In this document: positions 11,051 to 22,170 of the stretch, in pieces
How positions within the stretch are numbered: position 1 is the stretch's first letter
Layout of the letters: every line of letters starts with the position of its first letter
Assembly: GCA_011109175.1 (NCBI GenBank)
Contig: RDEW01000009.1
Location: 640,875-704,874, forward strand
DNA length: 64,000 nucleotides
Direction: 5' to 3'
Source of the DNA: Dicyema japonicum
Taxonomy: Eukaryota > Dicyemida > Rhombozoa > Dicyemidae
The notes under the pieces: generated by a model
What the model was told of the DNA's origin: nothing
Database searches by the model: none
What the model saw: only the letters and a program-made list of their open reading frames with translations
Translations under genes and position numbers: made by a program

Positions 11051-11780
11051 AAATTTACGTCCACCCATCTACAAACTTTGACCAACTTCATTCGGGATGA
11101 ATGATCTTGTGATTGTCTGATTGAAGCGTTCGATAATCCCTTGACTCCTTGGATTGTTAGGCCTATTATGAATTTGTTGGACGTTGAAGCGATCACATAA
11201 TGCTCTTACATGGGAATTTTAAATTCTGTCCCATTATCAGATTAAAGATATAATGTGATTTTCAGGATCAATTTGCTTTAGTGGAGTCGAAAAACGACAA
11301 ATGTCATATTCTGACACCACTTTCCGAATAATTTCTCTTTTCACGAAAAAATATCTTTGATTGCAATACTGTTCCAATGTGTTGTGTCCACAATGGGTAA
11401 ATTGATAATTTACGTAGCCATTAATTCCATCTTCATGATTATCAGAGATGACAATTTTGTAGTTTCCATTTGTGTCTTTAAGGTATAACCTTTTATTGAT
11501 GGATAAAAAAATTCTTTAAATTTTGAGTTAATCGGTATTTTTTGTTTTGTCATTAGATCAATCCCCTTCTTTTCCAATATTTTCATTATATCATGATATT
11601 CCTGGGTTGTTTTGACAAAACACGAGCCATCAGCTTTCTTTGCCCGATGTTCCTCTCTCGATCCCACACATGTACGTATCGGGGACTTGTCTGGAGAGGT
11701 ACTTTGAGTCACCCCGAAATTTAGTCGCATGAGGATTCCAAAGGAGTCGGTCCGGATCCATGTTCTCCACAAGTCCATCG
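11050..11780 (-). pseudogene. Integrase-bearing element (KRBA2/Ginger- or Ty3-like), internally deleted
   Basis: On the minus strand a His/Cys zinc region reads THCGHNTLEQYCNQRYFFV and then EIIRKVVSEYDIC, like the HH-CC domain ahead of integrase catalytic cores. Shortly after come DNGTEF and, after a frame change, ALCDRFNVQQIHNRPNNP followed by SQGIIERFNQT. These are the second Asp and the Glu boxes of a DDE integrase. The stretch between the zinc region and DNGTEF, which should hold the first catalytic Asp, is missing, so the copy is dead. This is an animal transposable element; the reading does not separate a Ginger/KRBA2 DNA transposon from a Ty3-type retroelement. Confidence 0.6.
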
Positions 11781-12190
11781 CTCCGTAATTCTGAACACCC
11801 TCTTCTGCATTTCCTCCACTTTTCTTTTATTTATATAAGATGGAAGGTCCTCACGAAGCGCATGCATATGAGATACATGGCTCGATGTACTGCTTGTATA
11901 TGTTCTTCAATACTGGGTGGGTACCGACCTTCCATATTCCAGGTCTTTAGAATATTAATTTTCCATTCGCATTTTGTGAGAATATTTTCAATATGAGGTG
12001 ATGAACAAAGTGCATATCAAATATCACTCCCAATATCCTCTGACATCTGTTGAAAGGGATATCGTCCATGTCTACCTTCAAGGTGACTGTCCTCTTTCCC
12101 AATCATTTGTCCGAGGTGAAAAGGGAAGTGATTGACTCTTCTGCACTCATCCTAAGCCGGTTTTCTATTATCAAAACGTTTAGACCAGAG
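11770..12190 (-). pseudogene. LINE RT C-terminal fragment
   Basis: Minus reading: TLKVDMDDIPFNRCQRILGV, then IFDMHF, then IENILTKCEWKINILKT, ending with KVEEMQKRVFRITE. This matches the thumb and connection part downstream of the RT active site in other LINE copies here (compare 46,800-47,150). The copy is 5'-truncated. The hAT element follows on its upstream side. Confidence 0.55.
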
Positions 12191-13325
12191 CTTTTCAAAA
12201 AATAATTCCCGCGGCACACTAATCGTAAAAAAATAATCCACGGCACACATTAAAAAATTAAATTTTTAAGATGTGTAAAACTAAGTACAAAAATTGAGAA
12301 TTTAATGCCCAAATTTTTATTAATAATAAAAATAAAATCTTAATTATTATTGTTTTTGCATATATCATCAATATCAGGTCGAATGGTTGACAAAGCCACC
12401 CGCATTTCAGCATCAATGTTTCTCAAACTTTCACGTTTGTTATATTTCATATTATGCAGCGTAGAAAAACCTGTTTCGCATAAATAGGTCGTTGAGAACT
12501 GTAAAATTATGGTCAGTGCTTGTTTTGATAAACTGGGATATATGTTTCGAATATATATCCAGAATTCTCCAATGTCTAACTCCGTCATCATTAATTTTAA
12601 AGATCGATCATTAAACAGTGCAATAAGTTCTTCATTTTCTTTAACAGATAAGTGTTTTGATTCTGACACAAGAAAAGGATTTCGTATCTAAAAAATATTT
12701 AAAAAATAATAACCCAATCGAATTTTTCAATTTCTAAGTCTGGAAAATAAGCATCCATTTTGTTTTCCAAAATTATTAAATATTCATTAATCAGTCCCTG
12801 TATCGATTCACCATTATATCCTTATTATAATTAAAATATAAAATAAACCATTCGTATTAGGAAACATAGTATAATCGCCATCTAAAACCCTTTTTCTCCA
12901 AAAACTGATTTTCATTTTCAAAGAATTTAATTTGTCCGTCGACGATAAAATAGTCTCAGAACCTCCTTGCATACTTGCAATATTCTCCGACAAAGCACAA
13001 ATCCGACGAGAAACAGTGTTATCTGACAAAGGTATCTTCATTATTTTTTGTTCATATTTATGACCAAACATTGTCCGAGTAATAATACGACAAGCATGGA
13101 TTATCAAGTTTTCGCCAATATTGTGAGGTTTTAGTTGTTTTGCTATCAATTCTGAGATCAGGTATGAACATTTCAATGATTCCTTTGTGTTTACAAAAGT
13201 TTCACTGAACATCATTTGACTAGATCTACGATTCATAGTAAAAACTAAATAATACTTGTGTTGTTTTTTCAAATGGATAAAATAATCCACAGATTTTCGG
13301 AATAGTCCGGATTGGATTTTTTGAG
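12184..13325 (-). mobile_element. hAT transposon of the ZBED5/SCAND3-like type, truncated
   Basis: The minus strand carries two parts of a hAT transposase. At 13,300-12,870 it reads KIPLSDNTVSRRICALSENI, preceded by SYLISELIAKQLKPHNIGEN; this is the conserved block of ZBED5/SCAND3/GTF2IRD2-like transposases. At 12,669-12,340 is the hAT dimerisation tail (FWIYIRNIYPSLSKQALTII, then QFSTTYLCETGFSTL, then RVALSTIRPDI). Beyond the stop, 12,184-12,280 has two CGGCACAC motifs (CCCGCGGCACACT and CCACGGCACACAT), like termini of Charlie-type hATs. A frame break separates the two halves. The 5' end abuts a LINE endonuclease at 13,326, with no matching terminal repeat there. Confidence 0.7.
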
Positions 13326-14260
13326 AAGATTTATGATCTTGCTCCCATGATCGTGTTGTTGAGGTAGGTGATCGCTTTGTCCAATGAAGGAAAACCATCG
13401 AGGTAACAGTCCTGTAGTAGCTTGCCCGTGATAAGTTGGTACATTTCCCAGTCAGCATTTTTATAATTGTAGCTTCTTTGGATTTTCTTTACACTGGTCG
13501 CTCTCTTGATCTTTATCACAATCGGGTTGTGGTCACTTCTCGTTTCGTATATGACTGACCATGCAATCATCGATGCAAGTGGAGCAGAACAGTTACGTCT
13601 GGTGAAGTAAGCTGGTAATTTTCCCTGAATGGTGTCCTTGTGTTTTTTGAAAGATCATTCAAAATCGTTAGAGTGTCCGTTTGCGAAAGTAGCGATTTTC
13701 CTCTTTTGTCGGCGAGTTGAGAAGACAACCAAAGGGGATGCTTGGCATTCAGGTCCCCGCAGAAGGTAGTCAATCTTGAAAAATTTGGAATATCATAGCC
13801 CTTGGGGCATGAACAAGGAGGAGGAACGTATATGTTTATAAGACATAGACTTCCATTTGTTGTACCCAATGAGACTACGATTACTTCAGTAACCTAATCA
13901 TCTCCAATGCACTGTTTCACCTCTGAGGTGATATCCTTACGTTTCAGATTCTTTCTGAATAGAGTGATTAGGCCTCCGTTTTTTCTATGTTTCTTGTCCA
14001 TCCTAATAGACTTGTAGCCTGGGAATAAAGGAGTAGGATCATTCATTCAGAGTTTAGTTTCTTGGATAGTAGCCACGTCGATCTTCTGATTTGCCAGAAT
14101 TGAACGGAGTTTCCTGATCTTGCCTTTAATCCCATAGTGTTCAATTGGAGAGCAGTAAATTTCCTTTCTCCACGATGGGCTAAGGAATTCCATCGGGAAT
14201 ACGTGGACTTCTTTGAAGCATATCGTCGGGGGTCGACGATGACCCTGGGAGGAGAAGGTC
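13326..14260 (-). pseudogene. LINE endonuclease, 3'-truncated by the hAT element
   Basis: The minus strand reads from about 14,250: GIKGKIRKLRSILANQKIDV, ATIQETKL, a KNGGLITLFRKNLKRK strand, GSLCLINIYVPPPCSCPKGY, CGDLNAKHPLWLSS (catalytic GDLN), LTSPDVT and RSDHNPIVIKIK (the SDH box). All main motifs of an APE endonuclease are present in order, with two frame breaks. It belongs to the lineage of the EN at 41.7 kb (IYVPPPGSCAKG). The RT part is missing. Confidence 0.75.
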
Positions 14261-14456
14261 TGATGTTCTTTTTCGGGTAGACATTAGGTGTCCCCTGGGC
14301 GTTTCCAAAACTTGTTTAATCGGTTTACCACATAACGCCACATTAAAATCTTTCCGAGTAGCAACTGTGACATATAACCTAATATTTGAAAACCTACGGA
14401 ATAAGAAATCACAAGTAAGAAAACACCAAATAGGAATAAAAGAAGAAAACTGTCAA

Positions 14457-15203
14457 CTACTTAGGAGCATACTTAACAGCCAGTTTAGCATGATCAAGCC
14501 AATTCTGAAGAGATCCTGAGCATGGAACACGTTTGACGTTGAATCCATCAGGGATCAATTTGTGTTCAGCCCGGAGTTTCTGATACTCACTTCTTAAGAC
14601 TTTCGTAAACCCCCAATATCTTGAAACGGCGATCTACTATCAGATGCAACATTCAAACCATGTGCTTTCCGGCAAATTTATTCTTCGCACGTGTCAAGGC
14701 CTTGGTGATCTGATTGACGTGATGCATTTTCCCCCTCACAGATATTAAAATCTGGCCAATATCGACTCTGGCCGCAGTTCCAATGGGTTTTCCCCAAGCA
14801 TGTCGCATTCCTGTCTGAAGCCTGTCAGCCCCAGCACACGTAAGCATCTTGTTCGTACGAATCACATGGAATGGATGGACATTTATCCTCAAGTGATAAT
14901 TTTCTTTCCCACACTTCTTATCTAAGTATCTGTTTGTAGCAATTCTGGCAGACTCCAATGCTTCTGACGTGATCTGTTCTCGTTCCTTCGAGATTAAGTA
15001 AACGCATAAAGGCAAATCATCAGCTTTCGCCTTTTTCCTTCCACAGTCGTATACTCTCACCTTTGGATCTTAGTTTTAGTTAAAAAAGAAAAGTACCAGG
15101 GACACCTCTGCAGAACCTCGATTTTGGAAATGGTTTATTCTTTTGATATCTAGAGCTTGAAATATGACATAAGCTAATACCATTTTCCTGGTCTTCGTCC
15201 CAT
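14457..15203 (-). CDS. RPL10: 60S ribosomal protein L10 (uL16)
   Basis: Large-subunit ribosomal protein needed for 60S maturation and the peptidyl-transferase centre. Exons on the minus strand are 15181-15203, 15097-15155, 14659-15068 and 14457-14633. Introns are 25, 28 and 25 bp, and the joined frame is fully open with 222 residues and no frame breaks. It starts MGRRPGKC and continues [18 protein letters not shown]. It contains the invariant [20 protein letters not shown] with [16 protein letters not shown], and ends with the WGFTK and LIPDG segments. The full length matches the family. Being intact, it is the cleanest demonstration of the tiny-intron gene structure here. It sits between a LINE endonuclease and a LINE RT tail. 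Confidence 0.96.
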
Positions 15204-15355
15204 CAGTCAATACTTAATAACACAATATAGCGTGAACTAAAACACGTTATAATTTAATTTTTAATTTGAAAATATTTTTTTATTAATTTAATTTATATAT
15301 AATTTATTTATTTACTATTTTAGAACTAATATTGTTGTATTCGTAGTATTTTATT
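15204..15355. other. AT-rich spacer upstream of RPL10
   Basis: Almost pure A/T (runs of TTTAATTT and ATATAATTTATTTATT). It is the likely promoter side of RPL10. No specific motif is claimed. Confidence 0.3.
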
Positions 15356-15359
15356 AAGT

Positions 15360-15636
15360 TTGGAGACTGTTCGGGCACGTGCTCAGAATGGACATAAACG
15401 CCCCTGAAAATATAATAATGGACAATTACTTTAACAATGAGAACAAACCATCATTCAGAGGAAGACCCAGAGTCACTCTACCAGTGGCTCTGAACATGGA
15501 TCTTAATGGGATTATAAGAAATCTTAAATCTGCAGAAGACCTAGAAGATCTAAGTACAGATGGGCAAAGCAGAGGGCGATGGAGACGCCTAGTGAAGCAG
15601 ATTGTGAAACGTGTGGCACAAACGGGACCTTAGTTA
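15360..15636 (+). pseudogene. LINE RT C-terminal tail (LFGHVLRM type)
   Basis: The frame reads LFGHVLRMDINAPENIIMDN, then FRGRPRVTLPVALNMDL, then GRWRRLVKQIVKR and a stop. LFGHVLRM followed by a GRP(R) box is the common C-terminus of the endonuclease-RT lineage whose larger copy is at 31.7-33.5 kb (LFGHILRLDP). No RT core precedes it, so this is a 5'-truncated insertion. Confidence 0.65.
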
Positions 15637-17265
15637 ATAAAACGTTCTTTGGTTCTGTGAAAGTTCTTTTTAATAATAATTATTAAATTTCACACAAGTC
15701 TTTTTTTGATTACTTTCATTATAAAATTAGACATCACTTATTAAGACGAATGCCTATTATTAATGAATCTTATTGTTTAAACCACAAGACTACGCTTTTT
15801 ACATTGTCGAACGGGCTTTACCTTCGATAGTCTCCTGTTGGTGTCGTCAATACAAAGGAATGGCTACTGATTCTTCAGGTTATGCAAAGGACAATAAAAA
15901 CACTATGTTCTTCCATGTCACAATCGAAAAATGATCAGTTTTTCTTCAGACATCCGTCCTTCATCGACTTCCTGTTTACCTTATTATTATTAACCCCAGG
16001 CTTACCATTGTAAGTCCAGCACAAACAGTCATATCTAACTAATCCAAGGAAGGAACCAAAGGGAGAACATCTGCTTGTGCCGACCAAATCCATTTTCCAA
16101 TACTTCACTACAAGCTTCCAGTTCCGAAGAGAGGTGGGGAAGTATATCCGCCCTCTTCCATTTTTGTCCCACGTCCTACCGTCGCGGACATCACTTTATT
16201 CTTTAGCGGAATAGTTTTCATAATGCAATTTTCATCAGAGGATTTGGTCAGGGAGAACCTTGATTTAATACTGTTAATAAATTTTTACAAAAGAAAAATC
16301 GGATCTACTAGAAAATATGAAATCACATAATATATTTGTTTTTTAATTATCTATAAACTAAAGATGACCAATCTTATAATGCTTTGAGAGGGCGAATTTA
16401 AAATCCCCATAATAATTTAACTGTTGTAATGAATCACTGCGTATTATTTTGGAAAAACTTTTCATCCGCAAAAAAGATGGCAAACCAACAAGAAGACATG
16501 TATAAATGTGAAAAGGTCAACAACTCAAGAAAACGGATGACAATGCTAGCAAGCTCTATATGTTCTGTGAAGAAATGGTCAAAGGAACCCTCATCGTTAT
16601 CAATAAATGTCACTGTAAGTCATGCCTCGTTTCAGGAAAAATGAATTCTCCAATTCCACAGTTGCTATCAGATCACTTGCTCTTGAATCATCAGAGGTTA
16701 CATGAGCTTATTTAAACATAGAATCTAATAAAACTCGTTATTATGATAGCCGAAGCGGCTAGCAAATTTCATTATGCACGTGTATTGAGAAACCAGTTTC
16801 TTATGACAACCACGAAAATTCGATTCGCCTATTTTGCTTTATAAACATATTTTCAGTTGGGGAAAAGATGGTAAGTCGCTCAGATACTTTGTCAAAGAAA
16901 ATATTCACAAGGTTTTTTTAAGGACCATAACAGTTGACTCAAAAAAGACTCCTACAGGCCAAAAAATGTATAAAAAACAACATTGATGTGTCCGACATAC
17001 TGAAAGTTTCTCAACGTACGTCCTTCAAGTCCCCCAAAAAGCATTCAAAAACATACAGCATGGTATAATTTGGAGGACTGCTTCAGTCATTGTCTCTATA
17101 CAACTATGCACATAGCTACTACGAGAAAATTTATTCTATCGCCCTTGGAAGTCCAACTCAGTGAGCGTTGAGAAGGGTCCATTAGGCTCAACATTGTTCA
17201 GTCTCGACATCCACCGTGTCACCAGATTTTGTTATACGTCTTAGAACATGTAATACTTATTATTA
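15637..17265. other. Decayed region, mostly unassigned
   Basis: At 15,985-16,230 a minus-strand copy of a LINE or element B 3' end is suggested by TTATTATTATTAACCCCAGG and a downstream GAAGAGAGGTGGGGAAG. A 71-codon ORF at 16,429-16,644 shows no family. At 16,900-17,230 there are fragments resembling a LINE RT, with many stops. No intact gene is seen. Confidence 0.35.
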
Positions 17266-17267
17266 TT

Positions 17268-17990
17268 ATTATTACCCCCAGGATCACTGGGTCAAAGAGA
17301 AAGAAATAAAAGTTCTCATCTAACTAAGTGATCCCAGACCGACAAAGGTGAGGACGAGTCCGGCGGGGTCGAGAATCCTGAACAGCTCTTCTCATTGGAC
17401 ATGGCTTCGGCTCAAAATTTTTGTATGATTGTAGATAATTCGATAGTATTTGGAATAGAGGGCAGCTTGGTAAAACAGCCTCCTTTAATAATTTTCGTTG
17501 TAGTTCAATTAAAAAATTTTCAATAGGTTGGATATTGTGATCTGGTCCAATTAACCTTATTGCAGTCTCCTCGATTGCAGATAATTTCAACATGTGGTAC
17601 TTGGACGAATGAACTATTGGGAGTCAATTAAACAATGTATTTGAATATCTAAGAAGACTAATTCCCAACTGAAGATCTTCGGGCTAACACTGAAACGGCA
17701 AATTGAATGGATTCTATCCTTTCCTCGTTCCGATATATTATTCCCAACGTACAGGCCTCGGAGACTTCAACATACCAGCTTAAATTACTTAACGTCCCCT
17801 TTCAGAGGGGTTAATCAGCAACTCCTTTAAAGCAAAAGAGCGACTTCCAAAGACGGCATTCGCACCTCTAGGAAAACTGAACACACCTAAGGGAAGTTTG
17901 TCTAAGAATACTTCTTCTGAGGGATGCCCAGTTAACCTAAAACTAATCCACATACTCCACATATCTTGTTTTTTATACTCCACGTATCTT
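17268..17990 (-). mobile_element. LINE 3' end with C-terminal ORF and terminal stem-loop
   Basis: On the minus strand a C-terminal ORF (PSCPLFQILSNYLQSYKNFE, ending HLCRSGIT then stop at 17,324) runs straight into the 3' end. There GGGATCACTTAG and CCAGTGATCCTGG can pair as a stem, followed by GGTAATAATAATAATAATA. This shows that the 3' stem-loop and TAA tail are the native 3' end of an autonomous LINE and not only of element B. Upstream, 17,990-17,789 is another open stretch of the same element in a different frame. Confidence 0.65.
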
Positions 17991-18595
17991 GTTTTTGAGA
18001 ATGCAAGATCAAAGTCAAATCGATCAAAGTCCTTTTTCCATTCGCCTACCGAACGTTTTAAAAACGTTAAATTTGATATCCATGGCTAGCGAGGAACAAC
18101 TTCACTTCTTCATTTGCAGGCTGGGCATTTGCTACAATGCAGATCTAAGATTGCTGATTGCTGAGAGATCCAAGGAGAGAGGCGGATAGATCAATGAAGA
18201 AAATGGTAGCAGAACGTAACAGTGAAAAGTGGACGCTCACAGGGATCAGACATATGAATCTGACGTGGAGAGAAAATTAAAGGAGGGTCGAGAAAAGAAA
18301 AAAATGTGTCCATATGGTCGTTGATATACTAGGAAGGACACAGTTCGATCATCCAAATTTATTCATATACTATGTCGTAAAAATATAGAGACCACAGTGG
18401 ATACAAACTAAATAGACTCGAACCTTTCTGGCTATATAAGTTCTTTTTCCATCAATATTCGGCGACTGATACCCGAGAAGTTTGCTGAAACCTGGGATGG
18501 TATTTGTTGTTCATCATAGGCTGTGAGTTGGGTGATCAAGCGTTTTACATTTATCAAGGAATTGTTGACCGACCATGAGGAAGTGGTGATCTAGA
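17991..18595. other. No gene seen
   Basis: A short plus ORF (17,989-18,189) and scattered fragments show no recognised motif. Confidence 0.35.
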
Positions 18596-18780
18596 AATTT
18601 CAATATTATTATTATTAAAACCAAAAATCACCGACAAATTAAATAACTACATAGCTGCCAAGTGATTCCGGCTGCCTCGAATAGCCATCTCATTCTTGCT
18701 CGGTGTTCCTCCCGGGTTCCGACGCATTTCCGGATTAGGCGTGGGTTTCTAATTTTTTTGGGGGTAGTAAGGCTCCGGTT
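18596..18780 (-). mobile_element. LINE 3' end fragment
   Basis: Minus reading GGTPSKNEMAIRGSRNH, or in the next frame REEHRARMRWLFEAAGIT, is the 'EHR..MR.L..AGIT' tail that closes several LINEs in this window (also at 33.9 and 47.3 kb). It is followed by GGAATCACTT, GTCGGTGATTTTTGG and AATAATAATAATATT. Only the last 180 bp of the element are present. Confidence 0.6.
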
Positions 18781-19440
18781 TTCCTCACTAATTCCTCAAA
18801 TGGTGTAGGGTTTAGAGGTGTCTGGGAAAACTTTTGTAGAGCCTTACTGGCCATTTTTTGGAATGTATTGATTAAATCTGAGAATAGCAAATTGTCGTAA
18901 ATGTGATTCCTACTTATTTGGAAACTGTTATTTCTAAGTTAGACAAACTTGAAAATTTCCAAAAATTAAATTTGTAATAAATACTGTTTAAATCAATTTC
19001 ATTAGTTGATGGATTGGAACAGACGTACTCAAACTTATAACGATTATTCATCAAAAAGGAAAATACACGCGGATGAATTTTTGACTAAAAATATTCAAAC
19101 TTTCAGGTTTTTGTAAAACATGTTATACATAGACAAGAAAGAACTTTGAGTTCACTGCCGAAGACCGAATTAATGTCATTTACTTTGTAATCTTAGATAT
19201 CGTCCGTTAAGAAAAAAAAATAAAATTTATAAACGTAATTTCTACCACAAGGACTCCTTGCTATTAAGAAGGTTCACTCCAAGCACAAGAAAAAATCCAA
19301 ATTTAAAAAAAACTGAGAAAATAATTGGAAAACGCAAATTTAGTTCAAATCTCAGTATTTATGTAATAATAGTTCTTAGTAAGTAAATATTAAGTCAAAA
19401 TTTAGGTTTAATCTGCAGTTTTTTGGTCTATGACTTGTTC
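18781..19440. other. No gene seen
   Basis: AT-rich, stops in all frames. Confidence 0.4.
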
Positions 19441-19449
19441 TTAAGTGAT

Positions 19450-19733
19450 AATGGAAATATTCACAAACAAATATTTTGACTTTTGTTAACGAAAACAGAA
19501 TTATAATAGTTTTCTATAAGAAAACTATCATTCCTGGGTGGATTGAATATAAATCCGAAGTAAATAGCAGATTTATTCTGGGGGATGATAAAACTAAAAT
19601 TGGAAAATTTGGGAAGTCAAACTATTTAATACATTCTCCTCACATTGGAATTAACACGTATGAGTTATTTACAAGTGATGGGGAAAGTAGCAATTATTAC
19701 ATCCAAGATATCGTTAAAATTGATTTTTTGTAG
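19450..19733 (+). CDS. Small hypothetical protein
   Basis: An 85-codon open stretch (19,476-19,733, ending TAG) extends upstream to an ATG at 19,450 (MEIFTNKYFDF) if one base is inserted at a T run near 19,485. The sequence is mixed alpha/beta, with IIPGWIEYKSEVNSRFILG and HIGINTYELFTSDG. It has balanced composition, unlike the random AT-rich ORFs nearby. No family is recognised, and no neighbour suggests a role. It could be one exon of a larger gene. Confidence 0.35.
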
Positions 19734-20249
19734 TTTTAACATCTATAAATTAAAATTTATTTTTTTTCACTTTTAATGTAAAAGTATTAAAAGTATGAAA
19801 ATAACTAAAAATATGAAACTTTATTAAAAACTGTGTTTACTAAAAACATTCATGAAGGCTTGGCACCCTTCCAACGCATAACTATTTTTTCCTTCTTAGA
19901 ATAAAATGTGCGTCCTGTCCAAATGGAAGTCTATTAGCTGCCAAAAGAATCATTGGCCTAACTTTGTGTTCGCTCCTCATGAAGTAGTTTTGATAATGGC
20001 AGCTACGCCTCCTAACAGCTACATCTACGGAGCTATGGTCAAATACCTAAAAAACCGCCTTAGATACAAGATAAGTACATGTCTTTTTTGAAAGCCATTC
20101 AGGATTCCCGTCCACGTTGGATAATACTTTCCATGTTGGTTTATTAGTGAAAACATTTATACGCCTTTCTGAAGAGGTTATTTGTTACCGAAAGTAAAAT
20201 AAGATTTTTATTTTTTAAAGGATTAATTTTAAGTTTCATTGTCTTTAAA

Positions 20250-20560
20250 GAAAACGTAAGAGCTAAAATTCTCTTTTTAGCTCCAAGCATTAAAGGTTGA
20301 CTATGGCTACCTGATTGGAGATTTCTATTGCTTCCCTCTGGTGGCGTCATTGGATCCACCTTACTCAGGAGACACCTAATGCCTGGTCGGCATTCAAAAG
20401 GACCGATCTGTTCATTCCACCACCGGGAGATAATTTCGCTTTCTGGCAACGAGTTCCAGACAACAGTCTCTGGATCACTGTGCTTGAGTAAGTGTTCTGC
20501 GGAACGTCACTATCAAAAAATTAGTTTGTTTGTTTTACCCTTGGTCTTAGGAATAATTTC
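20250..20560 (+). mobile_element. Element B copy
   Basis: It contains GGTGGCGTCATTGGATCCAC, a conserved hairpin AATGCCTGGTCGGCATT followed by CAAAAGG, and GTTTTACCCTTGGTCTTAGG near the 3' side. These motifs line up with the copies at 6.1, 23.0 and 27.5 kb. The 3' TAA tail is not evident. ORFs over it are shadows. Confidence 0.6.
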
Positions 20561-20720
20561 ATTTAGTCAATTGGTCGGAAAGGTTGAGGTAGTGACGTAC
20601 CTTTATTGAACAGAATGTCAACTTAGCTTTCAATGAACATAGGCATGACAAACTCAGGAGACAGAGTAGCCTATGTGGAGATTAGTTATCGCAAAAAAGA
20701 AAATATTTATTCTTGACGTT

Positions 20721-21808
20721 TTAATAAATCATCAAAAAATTACTACGTTTTCTCTTACAGTTCGACATAGACTTTGAATTCCCTGAACCAATCTGGTTAG
20801 CTTTTTCGATCCACTTGGCAATATTCACAATACGGAGGACATTATCATTAAAACAGCAACAGAAAACTTCATCCCCCGCAACAGCAATCCTATCAACTCC
20901 ATTATTTTCAACCACGGAATATGCCCCAACGACAGAATGAGGGAATAGTCTTATAACTCTGTTCATAAAGTAACAAGAAGCTCAACCTTAAAAAACCATC
21001 ATCGCACGACGTCACCACACTAGAAGAACCAAGGGACGAATACTGTTGATTCCACCAGGATGACCTGGATATCGCTCAAAAAGATTGCCAAATTCATTCC
21101 ATTTGAAAAAATTCAAGTCTCCACCGGAATCTCCACAGACTATTTTCTGACCATCCTTCAAATCAGAGAAATAATACATCCACGACCGCGAGGGAGATCA
21201 AATCAACATCCACGGTCTCTGACCCACAAATCAACTTCCCTTTACGAATATCATAAGCTCCAAAGTGCCGTCACCACTGAAATCATAAATCACTAATACG
21301 AAGTGGCCAAAGCTTTGAGTCTAGCATCCACGTGGATATCACTTATGTAATCAGAGAAAAGTTCATCGGAACAAGCCAAATTTTTCTGGCGTAAATCAAA
21401 GATCTTGTAAAAACAACGACAAACCTCTAACCTTCCTTCTTCATCACCGACTAGAATTATGTTTTCGCTGTATGCCTTGAGGGAATGCGGAACATGGCTT
21501 AAATAACGGGTAAAATTACGTTGTCGACTTTGAGTAAATAATCGCAGAACTCTCACAGTCAAACACGGCAAATAAACTCCCAGCCGAAATAGCTGAGACT
21601 TTATCAGTGCTTGGTATAAATTCCACACAACGACACGGGGTTGAATGTAGATTACTTTTGATTGCTTTATGAATTTGCCTTCGTCGTATTTGTTTCTTGA
21701 AGTTAGAGAAATTCAATACATGTAAATACTTCCTTCCACGTCCCCTATCACCACTCTGTCATTCAATATCGATACGTCATTAATTGGACTATCGAATACA
21801 CACGACAT
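20721..21808 (-). CDS. WDR55: WDR55/Jip5-type WD40-repeat protein
   Basis: Nucleolar WD40 beta-propeller protein involved in rRNA processing and ribosome biogenesis in other eukaryotes. On the minus strand it starts MSCVFDSPINDVSILNDRVV with GDVEGSIYMY. Proposed introns (plus coordinates) are 21696-21719, 21498-21519, 21404-21424, 21277-21299, 21156-21177 and 20959-20986, sizes 21-28 bp. Repeats include CRCVEFIPSTDKVSAISAGS, NIILVGDEEGRLEIFDLRQ, YISDIHVDARLKALATS, DGQKIVCGDSGGDLNFFKWN and the last blade at HSVVGAYSV. The order and inter-repeat spacing match WDR55, and the tail is short and basic. Frame breaks of one base occur near 21,245 and 21,025, and the first intron junction is also one base out. 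The gene may be recently inactivated, or the assembly may have indels. Confidence 0.75.
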
Positions 21809-21904
21809 CGAAAACGTGAATTATTTGAATTCATTTAAATATTTATAAAATAATTTTAATTAATTAGTCTTTAAGTTTGTTAACAACTTTTAATACCATA
21901 AATT

Positions 21905-22170
21905 TTAGCGTGGCGTTATGTGGCTCACCGATTCTGTAAGTTTTGGTAACGCCCAGAGGGCACCTAATGCTCTTCCAAAGAGAATTATTAAACATCTACC
22001 TCCGAGGAAATTGTCTCCCCGGCGGCACGCTTTATCATCCTCATCTACCCGGAAGGAACCCATAGCCCACCGAAAGAAACGGACCACGGTTCTTCAACTA
22101 AATATCAATGGAGTAAGAGGAAAGATATTGGAACTGCGTTCTCTCCTGGCGAAGCCATGTCCCAAAACGT
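21905..22170 (+). mobile_element. LINE 5' end with endonuclease start
   Basis: It begins GTGGCGTTATGTGGCTCACC, the same 5' signature as element B. GGCGTTA (21912-21918) is an exact 7-base complement of TAACGCC (21947-21953). Downstream an open frame reaches the APE endonuclease start, VLQLNINGVRGKILELRSLL, then is cut at about 22,170 where minus-strand LINE sequence begins. This links the element B 5' end to a coding LINE. Confidence 0.6.

Noticed and set aside
14457-15203. RPL10 as processed retrocopy
   Set aside because: The gene has three introns and no poly-A tail or target duplication, so it is the native gene.
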